Below are positions 11,122 through 20,953 of a stretch of DNA of 64,000 nucleotides, piece after piece; the stretch's first letter is position 1; each line of letters begins with the position of its first letter. The position numbers and the translations under genes are program-made. A model generated the notes under the pieces. That model did no database searches. It had not been told where the DNA came from and saw only the letters and a list, made by a program, of their open reading frames with translations. The stretch covers positions 10,170,501-10,234,500 of the forward strand of contig OX485805.1 in the NCBI GenBank assembly GCA_950295325.1, read 5' to 3'. This stretch comes from Polytrichum commune. Taxonomy: Eukaryota > Streptophyta > Polytrichopsida > Polytrichales > Polytrichaceae.

Positions 11122-12345
11122 TGTGGGAACACGCGAACACCAAAATATCCGGATTGGCATGTTTTAAGTGCCTAATCCGGTTTTGTCCGGATGACCCTAG
11201 TATCGTCCAGGGATTCTGTGAAGTGTAGGAGGTTTAAAACTCTCCGTACCTGCTTATTTCTTCTTCCTTAGCCAAATTTCCGGAAATCCTTATTTCCGGA
11301 TATTTGGTCTTTGGGGACATTCTTAGCCTTTTTCCGGAGTGTGCCTCTCCGGATGTTATTTCTATGTCCCCTTTATAATACTTACCCACCCCTTTACGTC
11401 TACCCTCTAGGATAAGTGGTTTCTTCCGGTGAAGACGTCCTTGATAAGGTTAGAATCCGGAAACTCCCTCACAACCAATCCGGATTGATCAGGTCCGTCC
11501 TGGCAGGTCACGCAGAGAGATCTGGATTGTTTCTTGGGACCATAGTGGCCAGAGGAGTCCGGATTCCGACCGGAGATCTAACTCGACGGAATGAGTAGGT
11601 GACCCGTACCACTTTCCGGATTACCCCGTCCAAAGACTGTGAGACCTCTTCAGAAGGTCGGATGGCGTAAGTCCGGCACCTTCCGGATCTTGCCCAGTCC
11701 TAACGACGGCTATCTCACATGGACGTTACCCAAGCATTCAAAACAATGAGGATCTCTTCCTACTGCACGCCGGAGGTGGCCTCCAATCCGGAATCCTTAC
11801 TGATCCGGACCTCTCCTTCTCCGTCCGACGGATCGGTCCGGCTACCTCTACCTTGGATTCTACTCAATCTGAGCTAACTGGGCGATCCGTACCACTAATC
11901 CGGATAGGTCCGTCTAAGGACGGTGGGACCTCTTCATAAGATCAGATTGGCGTAAGTCCGGATCCCTTCCGGATCTCACCCAATCTTCCCAGCGGCTATC
12001 CCACCTAGACGTTACCCAACCTACCGGATGAGTGAGGTTTCCCTCCCACTACACTCAGAGAGGATCTACAAGGCGATAACCGGATCCGATCTGGGTCTCC
12101 TCTCTCATGTCCTATCCGGAACTCCTATCCCTCATGCTTTCTCTCTCTCTTCCACTAACGATCTACGGATCATTCACACAAACAACAATCAAGAGAAGTC
12201 AAGGAGTGAGAAGCAAAGACATTTATTCGGAATAGGAGTAATCGCAATACAACAATTGAGAAGGAACCCTTCTCAAGCTCCTTATTCAGCCTTAAGTAGA
12301 GGCTCAAAAATCCCTAAACTGAGGGCGGCGGCCCAAGCGGCCGCC

Positions 12346-13598
12346 TGTCGCAACCCTTGCTAGGTCCCTTAACAATCTTGCCAATTTTCATTTCTAGCAA
12401 AGGTTACGAGCGCTAACCATTCGCATTCCGCCATGCTAATGGATAGCTCCTCTTACCCCGGACCAATAGTTCATAGGAGGGAACCAACCCTCCTACTTTG
12501 CTTTCGGGACTCACCCCTTAATCGGTAACCCATTTCCCCAATGTGGACTTCCATCCATGGAAGTCCAATCCTATGTTGATCATCGCGTTGCCGGAGCAAC
12601 ACTACAACAACCCGAAGCATACTAGGCAACTATGGCCTCACAATAGGCCAAAGCCCATGGAGGCCTTGCCGTTCGGCCTCGGGTGGGTGAGGCCACACCA
12701 CCTCACCCATATAAGCCTCTAGGACTCTACGCGGGGCCCCTACCCCACCGTCAACCAACCTCTTGTCTCTCTACCAAGAGTTGGGGCCAAGTGGACATTT
12801 TCCCTTAGCCGCTGGGCCTAGAAGCCCCCAGCAGCTTCAGACCATCATAACTTCCTTGTATGATGTCGAATGCTAACACTTGACCACTCCATGTTCATCT
12901 ACGCTTCACGTAGATGCCGATGGACTCCTCACTTGCCCCATTCGGGCAAGTGGTGAGGAAGTTATGCCTGTTTGAACCTTGGCAGTCCTGGGAATCACTC
13001 CCAGGCACTGCTGTACCAGGGCGCTGTCCCGGGACAGCGCCCCACTCAAATGGCCATAACTCCTAGCTCACACCTCCGATTGAGGTGTTCTTGAGCATTC
13101 TAGAATCACCACGCCATGAGCTAGGCATAGCTCATGGCCTTACCCTTGTGCCTCCTAGTCTCCGTGGGGGGGAGGCGTTCCGAACGCCCGGGGCCCTCAC
13201 CCACACTAGGATCACTTGGGCCCTCTCACCAACGGCGCCACAAGTCCCGGGTGTCACTCCGGGGTCCCCCTTGTGCCCATGGTGTTTCGGGCACTCCTCA
13301 TGGAGAGGTGCGCGACACCGCCCCACTCAAATGGCCATAACTCCTAGCTCACACCTCGGATTGAGGTGTTCTTGAGCATTCTAGAATCACCACGCCATGA
13401 CCTACGCATAGCTCATGGCCTTACCCTTGTGCCTCCTAGTCTTCGTGGATGGGAGGCGTTCCCAACGCCCGGGGACCTCACCCACACTAGGATCACTTGG
13501 GCCCTCTCACCAACGGCGCCACAAGTCCCGGGTGTCACTCCGGGGTCCCCCTTGTGCCCATGGTGTTTCGGCCACTTCTCATGGAGAGGTGCGCGACA
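12346..13598 (-). mobile_element. Solo LTR of the Ty3-type family, with internal 281-bp tandem duplication
   Basis: Starts TGTCGC, ends GCGACA, flanked by CCGCC on both sides (12341-12345 and 13599-13603). The uninterrupted version of the site is visible in P copy 2 (about 25093-25108). It is 1253 bp rather than 973 bp because its end is duplicated (see 13037-13598). It is a related subfamily and not a recent product of the 2424-9470 element, as many bases differ. Confidence 0.9.
13037..13598. repeat. 281-bp tandem duplication at the end of the solo LTR
   Basis: The stretch from CCCACTCAAATGG to GCGACA occurs twice in a row. The first copy ends at 13317 and is followed by CCGCC, the target-site sequence, before the second copy begins, so the duplication took place after insertion. 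Shared CGCC bases could have mediated it. Confidence 0.75.
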
Positions 13599-13688
13599 CC
13601 GCCGCTCAAGAAAACCCTAACTACCCCCGGTCTCCCGGATTTCCCGGATTGAGATCCGGGTTTTCCGCTGACACTACCAAAGGAAAAT

Positions 13689-13694
13689 TTTATT
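13689..13694 (-). terminator. AATAAA polyadenylation signal of P element copy 1
   Basis: AATAAA on the minus strand, 74 bp past the stop of the 683-codon gene. The same signal is at 25004-25009 in copy 2. Confidence 0.4.
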
Positions 13695-13767
13695 AATCGT
13701 CTTCAAAAACTCCTAAGTCCTACCTGCCTACCTCCATTCTGCCTAACTAATCTAGCTACTCCCCTAA

Positions 13768-15819
13768 CTAAGAAGACCGGTGCTTCTTCGGAGCCGATCC
13801 CTCCTTTGAGTGACTCCCTAACCCGCTGACGGCGGATGAGCCCCCTGCCGGCGACGCCTTCTGCAGCCGCGTGAGCATCCTCCTCATGTTCGGAGACGGA
13901 GCAACCTCGTCCTCCGAATCCGCTACCCTCTCGGTCCGTGGGGTAGCGGTCCCTGGGGTTCCGGAAGCTATCCCCATCCGGATGCTTCGGACTGGAGAAG
14001 GATCGCTTCCGGTGCCCTGCTCCGGATTCCGTCCGCCCGAGAGTGAAGCCGTCCGCGGATCCCTGTTGGAGGCCGCCCTTGAGTGTGGCGGAGGAAATGG
14101 ACTCACCACTTGGCAGTCCCGTGGAGACGATGGCGAGGCGTGGGTCATAGGGGCCTTGCCCCTACTCGGAGTGGCCTCCCGATCGGAAGTCTGGTGCCGG
14201 ATCGGCGTCCGAGCCCTATCCGAAGTCCGGGACCTATCCGAGTTCCGCGGAACAGGGGACTGGCCCCTTCCGGATCGGACCGACCCGGTGCTCTTCCGCC
14301 TCACCTGGGGAGAACGGACCCTTTCCGGAGCCCCTCCGGAACTACCAGGCCGAGAGCCGCCTCCTTGCTGGCTGGGTCCTGCAGAGGCCGGCGGATTTTG
14401 AACCAGGGCTACTTCACCAACCACCTCGTAGAGGGTTCCGGTTGGTGACCCTGGCGGACCCGGATAGAGCACCCTCTGCGGTGTTCCGCTTGGCGGGACC
14501 ACCCTCTGGATTTCCGCCAGGAGATCCTTCATCGTTCGTGAATACTTCACGAGGATGGGGAGGGTCTGCCTGGCGGAAGCGGGATCTCCGGACTCCATCA
14601 TCCGGTCGTAGAGATGCGCCTTGTTAACGATCTCCGCCGGATGACCCACCAGCTCCCGGATCCGGCTGAAGAGCACTGCCTGCTCCGCATGGTATTTCCG
14701 GATCTCCTCTCTCTTCTGACTCAGCTCCTGAGTCATGGCCGCTACCTGGGCGGTGAGGTGGGCGTTCTCCGTCTTGGCCTGCTCCAACTCCTTCCGGTCC
14801 GCCCTCTTTGCCAATTCCCGGAGAATGTTTCCGGGTCCGCAGTCGTCCAGAGCATGGTTCGCCCCCTTGACGATGTGCTCCAGTCGGTAATACTGGGTCT
14901 TGAGGTCCTCCATCCCCTCCTGGAACCGCTTGAATGGATTCTCCGGAAAGTCCCAAGCGGATAGGTCCACATTTCGCCATGGGGTCTCCCGGCTGGGTCC
15001 GGCTTCCGGATGTTGGTGAGGGGGAGGGGGAGAGAGTGGCCTCGAGACGGTTGGCGGCGGGCTTCCGGGTGACGAGGGAGGTGCTTCCGGAAGAATAGGG
15101 TCGCTGGAGGTCTCCGTCTCGACGTCTCCGGCTTCCGGAAGCAGCTTGTAGGTGACCTCATCCGCCGCTATTGTGAGCAGGTCCTCCTCCTCTGCCGTGA
15201 TGCAGTCGAAATGCTGGTAGAGGTGCAAAATGAAGGGGGAGAGGAAGGAGGGTTTCCGGCCAATATGGGGGAGGGCCCGTCCGACTATCTCCTGGATGAT
15301 CAGGCCCCAATTCACCGGCCGGACTCCGGACATTGCACCAAACAGCGTGTTAGCCATGGTGAGGCTAATCCGCTTCGGCTTGTCCGGATTGAGAATGGGC
15401 AGGAGAAACTCTAGCACTCTCCGCTCCCTAATATTCCGGCAGTTCCCTGGGTGAAACCCGTCCTTTGGATCCGCGTCCCCTCTGAATTTCCCGGCGAACA
15501 GGCCGTCGCGGCGGCCGGCCCACCCCTCCGTGATTCCCCTGGGAAACCCGTAGACCCTGTTCCACGTATCCGGAGTCCAATGTTCCGGATCCCTCCTCTT
15601 TGTGCCTAGGCACTGATTTCCCCTCTCGAATTTAAACTCGCGGAGGGTATCTTCCGCTCTGAGATTCCAGGGTTTGGAGAGCAATCCCGCACAACCCATG
15701 ACCCTGAGATCCTCCGCGAGCTCCTGCAGCTCTCTATCCTCCCTCGGAATTGCAGGGGTGAGGGCTTTCAGCGGAATCGGGATGGGTTCCCGCTGATCCT
15801 CTTCCCGTGCTTCTGGCAT
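13768..15819 (-). CDS. P-element protein, 683 aa, unknown function (intact)
   Basis: A single unbroken frame starting with MPEAREEDQREPIPIP. Residues 1-230 form a probable globular part rich in Trp and Gly-Arg (PEHWTPDTWNRVYGF, VNWGLIIQEIVGRALPHIGR, HLYQHFDCITAEEEDLLTIA). Residues 240-290 are Pro-rich. Residues 300-400 look like a coiled coil (RKELEQAKTENAHLTAQV, then REEIRKYHAEQAVLFSRIRE). From about 490 to the end the chain is Ser/Arg/Pro-rich and basic, ending KKHRSS. No Cys knuckle, protease, RT or DDE motif was found. The layout suggests a structural or nucleic-acid-binding protein, as in gag-only elements, but this is inference. An almost identical gene in copy 2 supports this frame and start. 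Confidence 0.65.
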   Translation of the reverse strand: MPEAREEDQREPIPIPLKALTPAIPREDRELQELAEDLRVMGCAGLLSKPWNLRAEDTLREFKFERGNQCLGTKRRDPEHWTPDTWNRVYGFPRGITEGWAGRRDGLFAGKFRGDADPKDGFHPGNCRNIRERRVLEFLLPILNPDKPKRISLTMANTLFGAMSGVRPVNWGLIIQEIVGRALPHIGRKPSFLSPFILHLYQHFDCITAEEEDLLTIAADEVTYKLLPEAGDVETETSSDPILPEAPPSSPGSPPPTVSRPLSPPPPHQHPEAGPSRETPWRNVDLSAWDFPENPFKRFQEGMEDLKTQYYRLEHIVKGANHALDDCGPGNILRELAKRADRKELEQAKTENAHLTAQVAAMTQELSQKREEIRKYHAEQAVLFSRIRELVGHPAEIVNKAHLYDRMMESGDPASARQTLPILVKYSRTMKDLLAEIQRVVPPSGTPQRVLYPGPPGSPTGTLYEVVGEVALVQNPPASAGPSQQGGGSRPGSSGGAPERVRSPQVRRKSTGSVRSGRGQSPVPRNSDRSRTSDRARTPIRHQTSDREATPSRGKAPMTHASPSSPRDCQVVSPFPPPHSRAASNRDPRTASLSGGRNPEQGTGSDPSPVRSIRMGIASGTPGTATPRTERVADSEDEVAPSPNMRRMLTRLQKASPAGGSSAVSGLGSHSKEGSAPKKHRSS

Positions 15820-16039
15820 TTTCCTCTCCTCTCAATTCCCGGCTCAATCCTCTCTTCCGGATTCCTTCCCTTCCGTCTAATTGCCACAGAGTCCCGGCAA
15901 GCCCACTGTCGGTGACTGAAAAGTGCAGAGTCCCAGCAATCCCACTGCTGGCGGCTCGAAAGAACTAACACCTCACCACTCGTTCTCTCAACAGGTTGCC
16001 TTTTTTCAGAAAAAAGTGGGAGGGAGAAGGAAGGGACCC

Positions 16040-16046
16040 TTAAATA
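16040..16046 (-). promoter_or_regulatory. TATA-like box of P element copy 1
   Basis: TATTTAA on the minus strand, about 220 bp upstream of the 683-codon gene. It is in the same place as in copy 2 (20712-20718). Confidence 0.4.
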
Positions 16047-16475
16047 TCCTTCCCCCCTCTTCCTTCCCCTGTTACCGTTTGGTTTAACGGAAAACGGTTA
16101 TCAACCGTTTTCCGGCGGTTCTCACCAACGGTTTTACTAACATTTTTACCAACGGCTTTCTTTTCCCCCAACCGTCATAAGGCCCGTTATAACCGCCACT
16201 TCCGGGCCGTTGGGTAATCTTGGCGCGTCCGTTACTGGGTCCGGACCAATGGTTTGGACCATGATTACATGGTCCGCCCATCCTATTTGATGGACCGGTC
16301 ATAGTACTTATTTAGAGTCGTTTTACCGCACAAGGCGGGGTTAGAATACTCTATTTCCTAGTACCATTAATTTTGTCCTAATAGACCTTATTATCCTCAG
16401 ATAAGCAAGGTAAAATACGGAAATTGAATCCGTATTTCTGTATTTCCGTCTTTCCGTCGAATTTGGACTCCCACA

Positions 16476-17263
16476 GTCCAATTGTTGGTAACAACTAATT
16501 ACAAACTAATTAATTTGGATCAGATAAGCACACTAAATGAGTGCGAGAGACACCCACCTTCGATTCTGCTCAAGAATCTGCCTTGAATCTCCAAAATTCC
16601 ACAAAGATGGAGTTGATCTGCATTTGAGAAGTTGGGATTGCGAGTCAAGAAGTTTCTCGCCCACGGTTCGCATCTTCTACAAGTGACACGCCACTGGGGT
16701 GAGTGTTGCTGTAAATTAATGCTCGGAAAGAAGTTATGAGTCATACAATATACATAGTCACATGACTTGGACTAAGTTGTAGCTTATAATATTTATAAAA
16801 ATTTACTATAAGTTACATAGCTCCAGAGAGACCTTGATTCAAGTGATTGATCACCTTATTCCCTGACAAGTTGATGCATGCATACCTAGCATTCCAGCAT
16901 TCGAAGCGACCAAGTCTAACCATGTCAAGGTGGATCGACTTGTATGATCAGGTGAACAATAACGTTGTAACTGTGCCTGGGAAGTGTATGTTACAATGAA
17001 ATTGAGCTTTGTCACACCAAAAGCAATTCGAGACCTAAAGCAGATTCATAGAGAAAGTGACAAATGCAGAGAATATTTTTGCGGAGTGACAAAATTTGGC
17101 AGAATTCAAACTGCTCAGACATCCGGCAATGACCAGCATACCCAGGCATCCCAATGACCAGGTCACTTGGTTAGAGGTTCTAATAAGTGACCTGTGCTTA
17201 CAACAACAAAAAAAAACAGCAAAACAGCAACATCCCATGATGTTGACTAACATGGACATGACA
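16476..17263. other. Non-coding segment of the CACTA interior (inverted block)
   Basis: AT-rich sequence with no gene I can support, lying in the block inverted relative to its flanks. It may be an intron of the TnpA-like gene in the original order. Confidence 0.4.
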
Positions 17264-17758
17264 CTGAAGCTGCTGGGGGGTTCTAGGCCCAGCAGCTAAA
17301 GGAAAATGTCCACTTGGCCCCAACTCTTGGTAGAGAGACAAGAGGTTGGTTGATGGTGGGGTAGGGGCCCCGCGTGAAGTCCTAGAGGCTTATATGGGTG
17401 AGGTGGTGTGGCCTCACCCACCCGAGGCCGAACGGCAAGGCCTCCATGGGCTTTGGCCTATTGTGAGGCCATAGTTGCCTAGTATGGTGCAGGTTGTTGT
17501 AGTGTTGCTCCGGCAACGCGATGATCAACATAGGATTGGACTTCCATGGATGGAAGTCCACATTGGGGAAATGGGTTACCGATTAAGGGGTGAGTCCCGA
17601 AAGCAAAGTAGGAGGGTTGGTTCCCTCCTATGAACTATTGGTCCGGGGTAAGAGGAGCTATCTATTAGCATGGCGGAATGCGAAGGGTTAGCGCTCGTAA
17701 CCTTTGCTAGAAACGAAAATTGGCAAGATTGTTAAGGGACCTAGCAAGGGTTGCGACA
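17264..17758 (+). mobile_element. Truncated LTR of the Ty3-type family
   Basis: Opposite in direction to the other LTR copies. The intact end TTGCGACA is at 17758; the other end is cut off at CTGAAGCTGCTGGG. It shares diagnostic bases with the solo LTR at 12346 (for example ATTGGGGAAATGGG) and not with the full-length element. Confidence 0.85.
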
Positions 17759-18142
17759 TCAGGAGCGACCAGGAGCGAGCGCAGATCCAAAGGGAGAGAA
17801 TGAGGGGGGAGTTCGAAAATGCTCTCTGACCCCTGCTACACCACAGAAACTTCCCGGACATCCACACCCTCCATTCCGACGGCGGAGATGTCGCCACGTG
17901 TTCCATCTTCCCACACTCGCAACTAGCAGGCAGCTTCCAAAACCCCTTCCCGCACTCGCAACTAGCAAGCAGCTTCCAAAATCCCAAATTTTCGGATCTG
18001 CTGTGCCGCGGAGCATCTGAACGCAAATGTGGTGACCATTGCAAGATTTGGTGGCCCCCATTGAGGTCGTTGACATCGGAGATTCCATCCCTACAAGATT
18101 CGGACACAACATTACAACACTAAGAAGGTAAGACACACTTAC

Positions 18143-18259
18143 AGATTCATTGCAGCTTCTTCCATGGGCTTCATGATGTCCTTGATCTTCGCTACCCGTT
18201 TGTCACGTTGCAGCTCGTAGGAGCACCTATTCTCGTCCATATCCTCAGCCTTATACTTG
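18143..18259 (-). pseudogene. Possible early exon of the TnpA-like gene (in inverted block)
   Basis: The minus strand reads YKAEDMDENRCSYELQRDKR and then VAKIKDIMKPMEEAAMNL, ending at a GTAAGTGTG donor (18142). It may be bounded upstream by a CTCAAG acceptor. The Arg/Lys-rich short helix resembles N-terminal exons of plant En/Spm TnpA-like genes. When the block 16476-20300 is turned back, this exon would face the same way as the TnpA exons at 28109-32620, suggesting one gene. Assignment is tentative. 17759-18142 holds a frame with a twice-repeated Cys-Glu-Cys-Gly-Lys peptide that I cannot assign. Confidence 0.35.
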
Positions 18260-18429
18260 AGAGATTATCACAAACTACCTCTATACTCTCTACAGATAAG
18301 ACAACAACTTGAGTCTCTTGCCTTGAGCGCAGACGTGCAATACGCCATGCACTGCATTGTATTTAGGGGCGCGGACCTAACGGATACAATTCGACGCGCT
18401 AGGGCTTGTTTATGTAGACTGTTCCAATT

Positions 18430-19220
18430 TGAATAATGACTAGAGAATGAGTAGTGAATGACTTCTGGATGAATACTTAAGGACTAGTGAATGACTAGTG
18501 AATGACTTTTGGATGAGTACTTAATGACTGAATGACTTGTGAACAACTGTTGAATGACTAGTGATATTCGAACACATGATCACAATAGCAATTACAAGCT
18601 CATGAAATATTTCTTTAGTACTGGTTCAAATCTCTGGCACAAGACATGTGCATAGCCATCTTTATTGTTTGAAGGTTCATTTGGCTCACTTATGAGGGTC
18701 GTCAAACATGGTGATGGCTTCCCACATTGTATACCCTTCTCTTCTTGTGATATTTGCAATTACAACCTTTTCAAATTTCCTTGTAATTGTGGACAAAATT
18801 CGCAACTGCTAGTGATGCCGTTCAGTTTTTCTTTACTGATTTGAGGTATATTTAATGAGATTCATGTAGTATGATCAATAATTTTCATGTACTTCGTGAA
18901 TGTTAATTATTTATTCCTCGAATCCAACCGGCCCATCTGTCACTAGCGGGCAGTGTTCCCTAATCATTGGTCAAGGCCAACTTAACGAAGTTTCCCAACC
19001 CACTTGATATTGGGAACTACAGAATTTGAGAGCGAACGTGCATTTCACATACTCATGCCCAGGTCTCCACTCTGGAACTTAGTCTGCAAGACCAAGTAAG
19101 CCTAGCGAACGACTAATGACTGACCGCTAAATGACCAGTGAATGACTAATTCATATTGAGTGTTATCTGCGTACACCTGAATGACTAATGTTTGACTAGT
19201 GTACGACAAGTTTATGACAG
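18430..19220. repeat. Scattered AATGACTAGTG / AATGACTT repeats
   Basis: Two clusters (18434-18565 and 19105-19220) of the same AATGACT motif found at the CACTA ends, here in the likely intergenic or intron space between the tnp2 and TnpA-like genes. Between them, 18570-19100 has no gene. Confidence 0.55.
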
Positions 19221-19665
19221 ATAAACAACCATTAAATGGGTGGTGGGAACCCTGTTTGAAGACTTTGCATTACAGTCACTGATATGTGCATAGTGGCAAA
19301 CTTACAGGGGACATGAACGGAGGAAGATTCCCTCTTAATGACAGGAGACGGCAGCAACATCGCGACGACCGTCTGTGGAGGAGGGAGCAAGAGAGGGCCA
19401 CCTTGTATAATCTAAAATGAATTCATTGCCCATGCTGCAAATGCAAAGGACGAGTTCAATGCTCTATTGCAAAAGTAAAGGATCACCTAATCTGGAATGG
19501 GAGGGAACCCACATTTAGGGTGTGGAGGGGGCCTGGAGAGAGGGACGGCTCCGATGAGGAGTGGGAACAGGAGTTTAGGAGACCCTCAAGACCACATGAC
19601 GGACACATCGACGAAGGATTGGATATGCATGCCATGGTCGAGGAAACATTCCAGGAAATTGATGA

Positions 19666-20300
19666 GGCACCCTAAACCCTTCGAAGAACATATTGAAGAC
19701 CGTCACAGGACACAAGGACACAGTAAAGGTCCGCCGGGACCTGCAACGCAGAGGCATTAGGCCGCATTTGTGGCTCATTCCCCACCCAAGGAAAAATGGG
19801 AAAATGTTGAAACCGGCGGCCCCGTATGTGTTGACAAGCGAAGAGTTCGAAGTATTTGCCAGTGTTATCGAGAACCTGAAGACACCATCAGGACATGTTT
19901 CCAACATGGCTCAGTACGTACGGGAGAGGACGTTCGGGGGTTTAAAGTCGCATGACTACCATGTACTTATGCAGCAAATCATGCCGCTAGCACTACGAGG
20001 TCTTTTACAACCTGGTCCACGAATGGCGGTGATGAGGATTTCGAAAGTGTTCCGAAGGATATGTGGGAGTGTTTGGAACCCATTGGAGTTTGAAGCTCTT
20101 CAGGCGGACGTCGCACGGAGCATGGCACTTTTGGAGATTCATTTCCCTCCCTCATTTTTTGACATTATGACGCATTTATTGTATCACCTTGTCGATGAAT
20201 TGGACATGTGTGGTCCCGTCTCCACAAGGTGGATGTATCCTATTGAAAGATACATGAAAACCCTAAAGCATTATGTTCGGAACATGGCAACACCGTGTGG
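19666..20300 (+). pseudogene. CACTA tnp2 gene, DUF4218 N-terminal part (inverted relative to its other half)
   Basis: Frame with KNILKTVTGHKDTVKVRRDL, which corresponds to the end of the tnp2 domain (the HxEKN region), then GLKSHDYHVLMQQIMPLALR, ICGSVWNPLEFEALQ, and the DUF4218 hallmark HFPPSFFDIMTHLLYHLVDE with GPVSTRWMYPIERYMKTLKH and YVRNMATP. It is cut at 20300 by the P-element end. The gene resumes on the minus strand at 11121. The upstream region 19440-19665 contains possible tnp2 sequence in other frames (GREPTFRVWRG), so the catalytic domain is missing or decayed. Confidence 0.8.
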
Positions 20301-20711
20301 GAGTCCAAATTCGACGGAAAGACGGATATATGGAAATACGGATTCAATTTCCGTATTTTACCTTGCTTATCTGAGGATAATAGGGTCTATTAGGACAAAA
20401 TTAATGGTACTAGGAAATAGAGTAGTCTAACCCCGCCTTGTGCGGTAAAACGACTCTAAATAAATACTATGACCGGTCCGTCAAATAGGATGGGCGGACC
20501 ATGTAATCATGGTCCGGACCAAGTAACGGACGCGCCAAGATTACCCAACGGCCCGGAAGTGGCGGTTATAACGGGCCTTATGACGGTTGGGGGAAAAGAG
20601 AGCCGTTGGTAAAAATGTTAGTAAAACCGTTGGTGAGAACCGCCGGAAAACGGTTGGTAACCGTTTTCCGTTAAACCGAACGGTAACAGGGGAAGGAAGA
20701 GGGAGGAAGGA

Positions 20712-20718
20712 TATTTAA
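20712..20718 (+). promoter_or_regulatory. TATA-like box of P element copy 2
   Basis: TATTTAA about 235 bp upstream of the start codon at 20954, in the same setting as in copy 1. Confidence 0.4.
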
Positions 20719-20953
20719 GGGTCCCTTCCTTCTCCCTCCCACTCTTTTCTGGAAAAAGGCAACCTATTGAGAGAACGAGTGGTGAGGTGTTCCTTCTTTC
20801 GAGCCGCCAGCAGTTGGATTGCTGGGACTCAGCACTTTTCAGTCACCGGCAGTGGGCTTGCCGGGACTTTGTGGCAATTAGACGGAAGAGAAGGACTCCG
20901 GAAGAGAGAGAGAGAGAGAGGTTGCAAGCCAGAAAGGGTGAGAGGAGAGGAAA

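Larger units (their letters stand above)
11122..16475 (-). mobile_element. P element copy 1 (TGTGGGA ends), about 4.1 kb plus nested solo LTR
   Basis: Ends are TGTGGGAACACG at 11122 and, read inward from 16475, TGTGGGAGTCC, a short terminal inverted repeat. Read on the minus strand it has a TATA-like box, a 683-codon gene, an AATAAA signal, and then about 2 kb of non-coding sequence dense in CCGGAT/ATCCGG. The flanks of this copy differ (CGGTG and GTCCA), but CGGTG is the complement of the CACCG beside copy 2. The present copy is therefore a recombinant of two original elements. The long non-coding 3' side includes the solo LTR at 12346-13598. No RT, integrase or recognisable transposase domain is present. 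It could be an ORF-bearing LTR-like unit or a new kind of TIR element. Confidence 0.7.

Noticed and set aside
13871-14401. 176-residue frame opposite the P-element gene (mirrored at 24297-24827)
   Set aside because: It lies wholly within the 683-codon gene on the other strand and has the skewed composition of a shadow frame.
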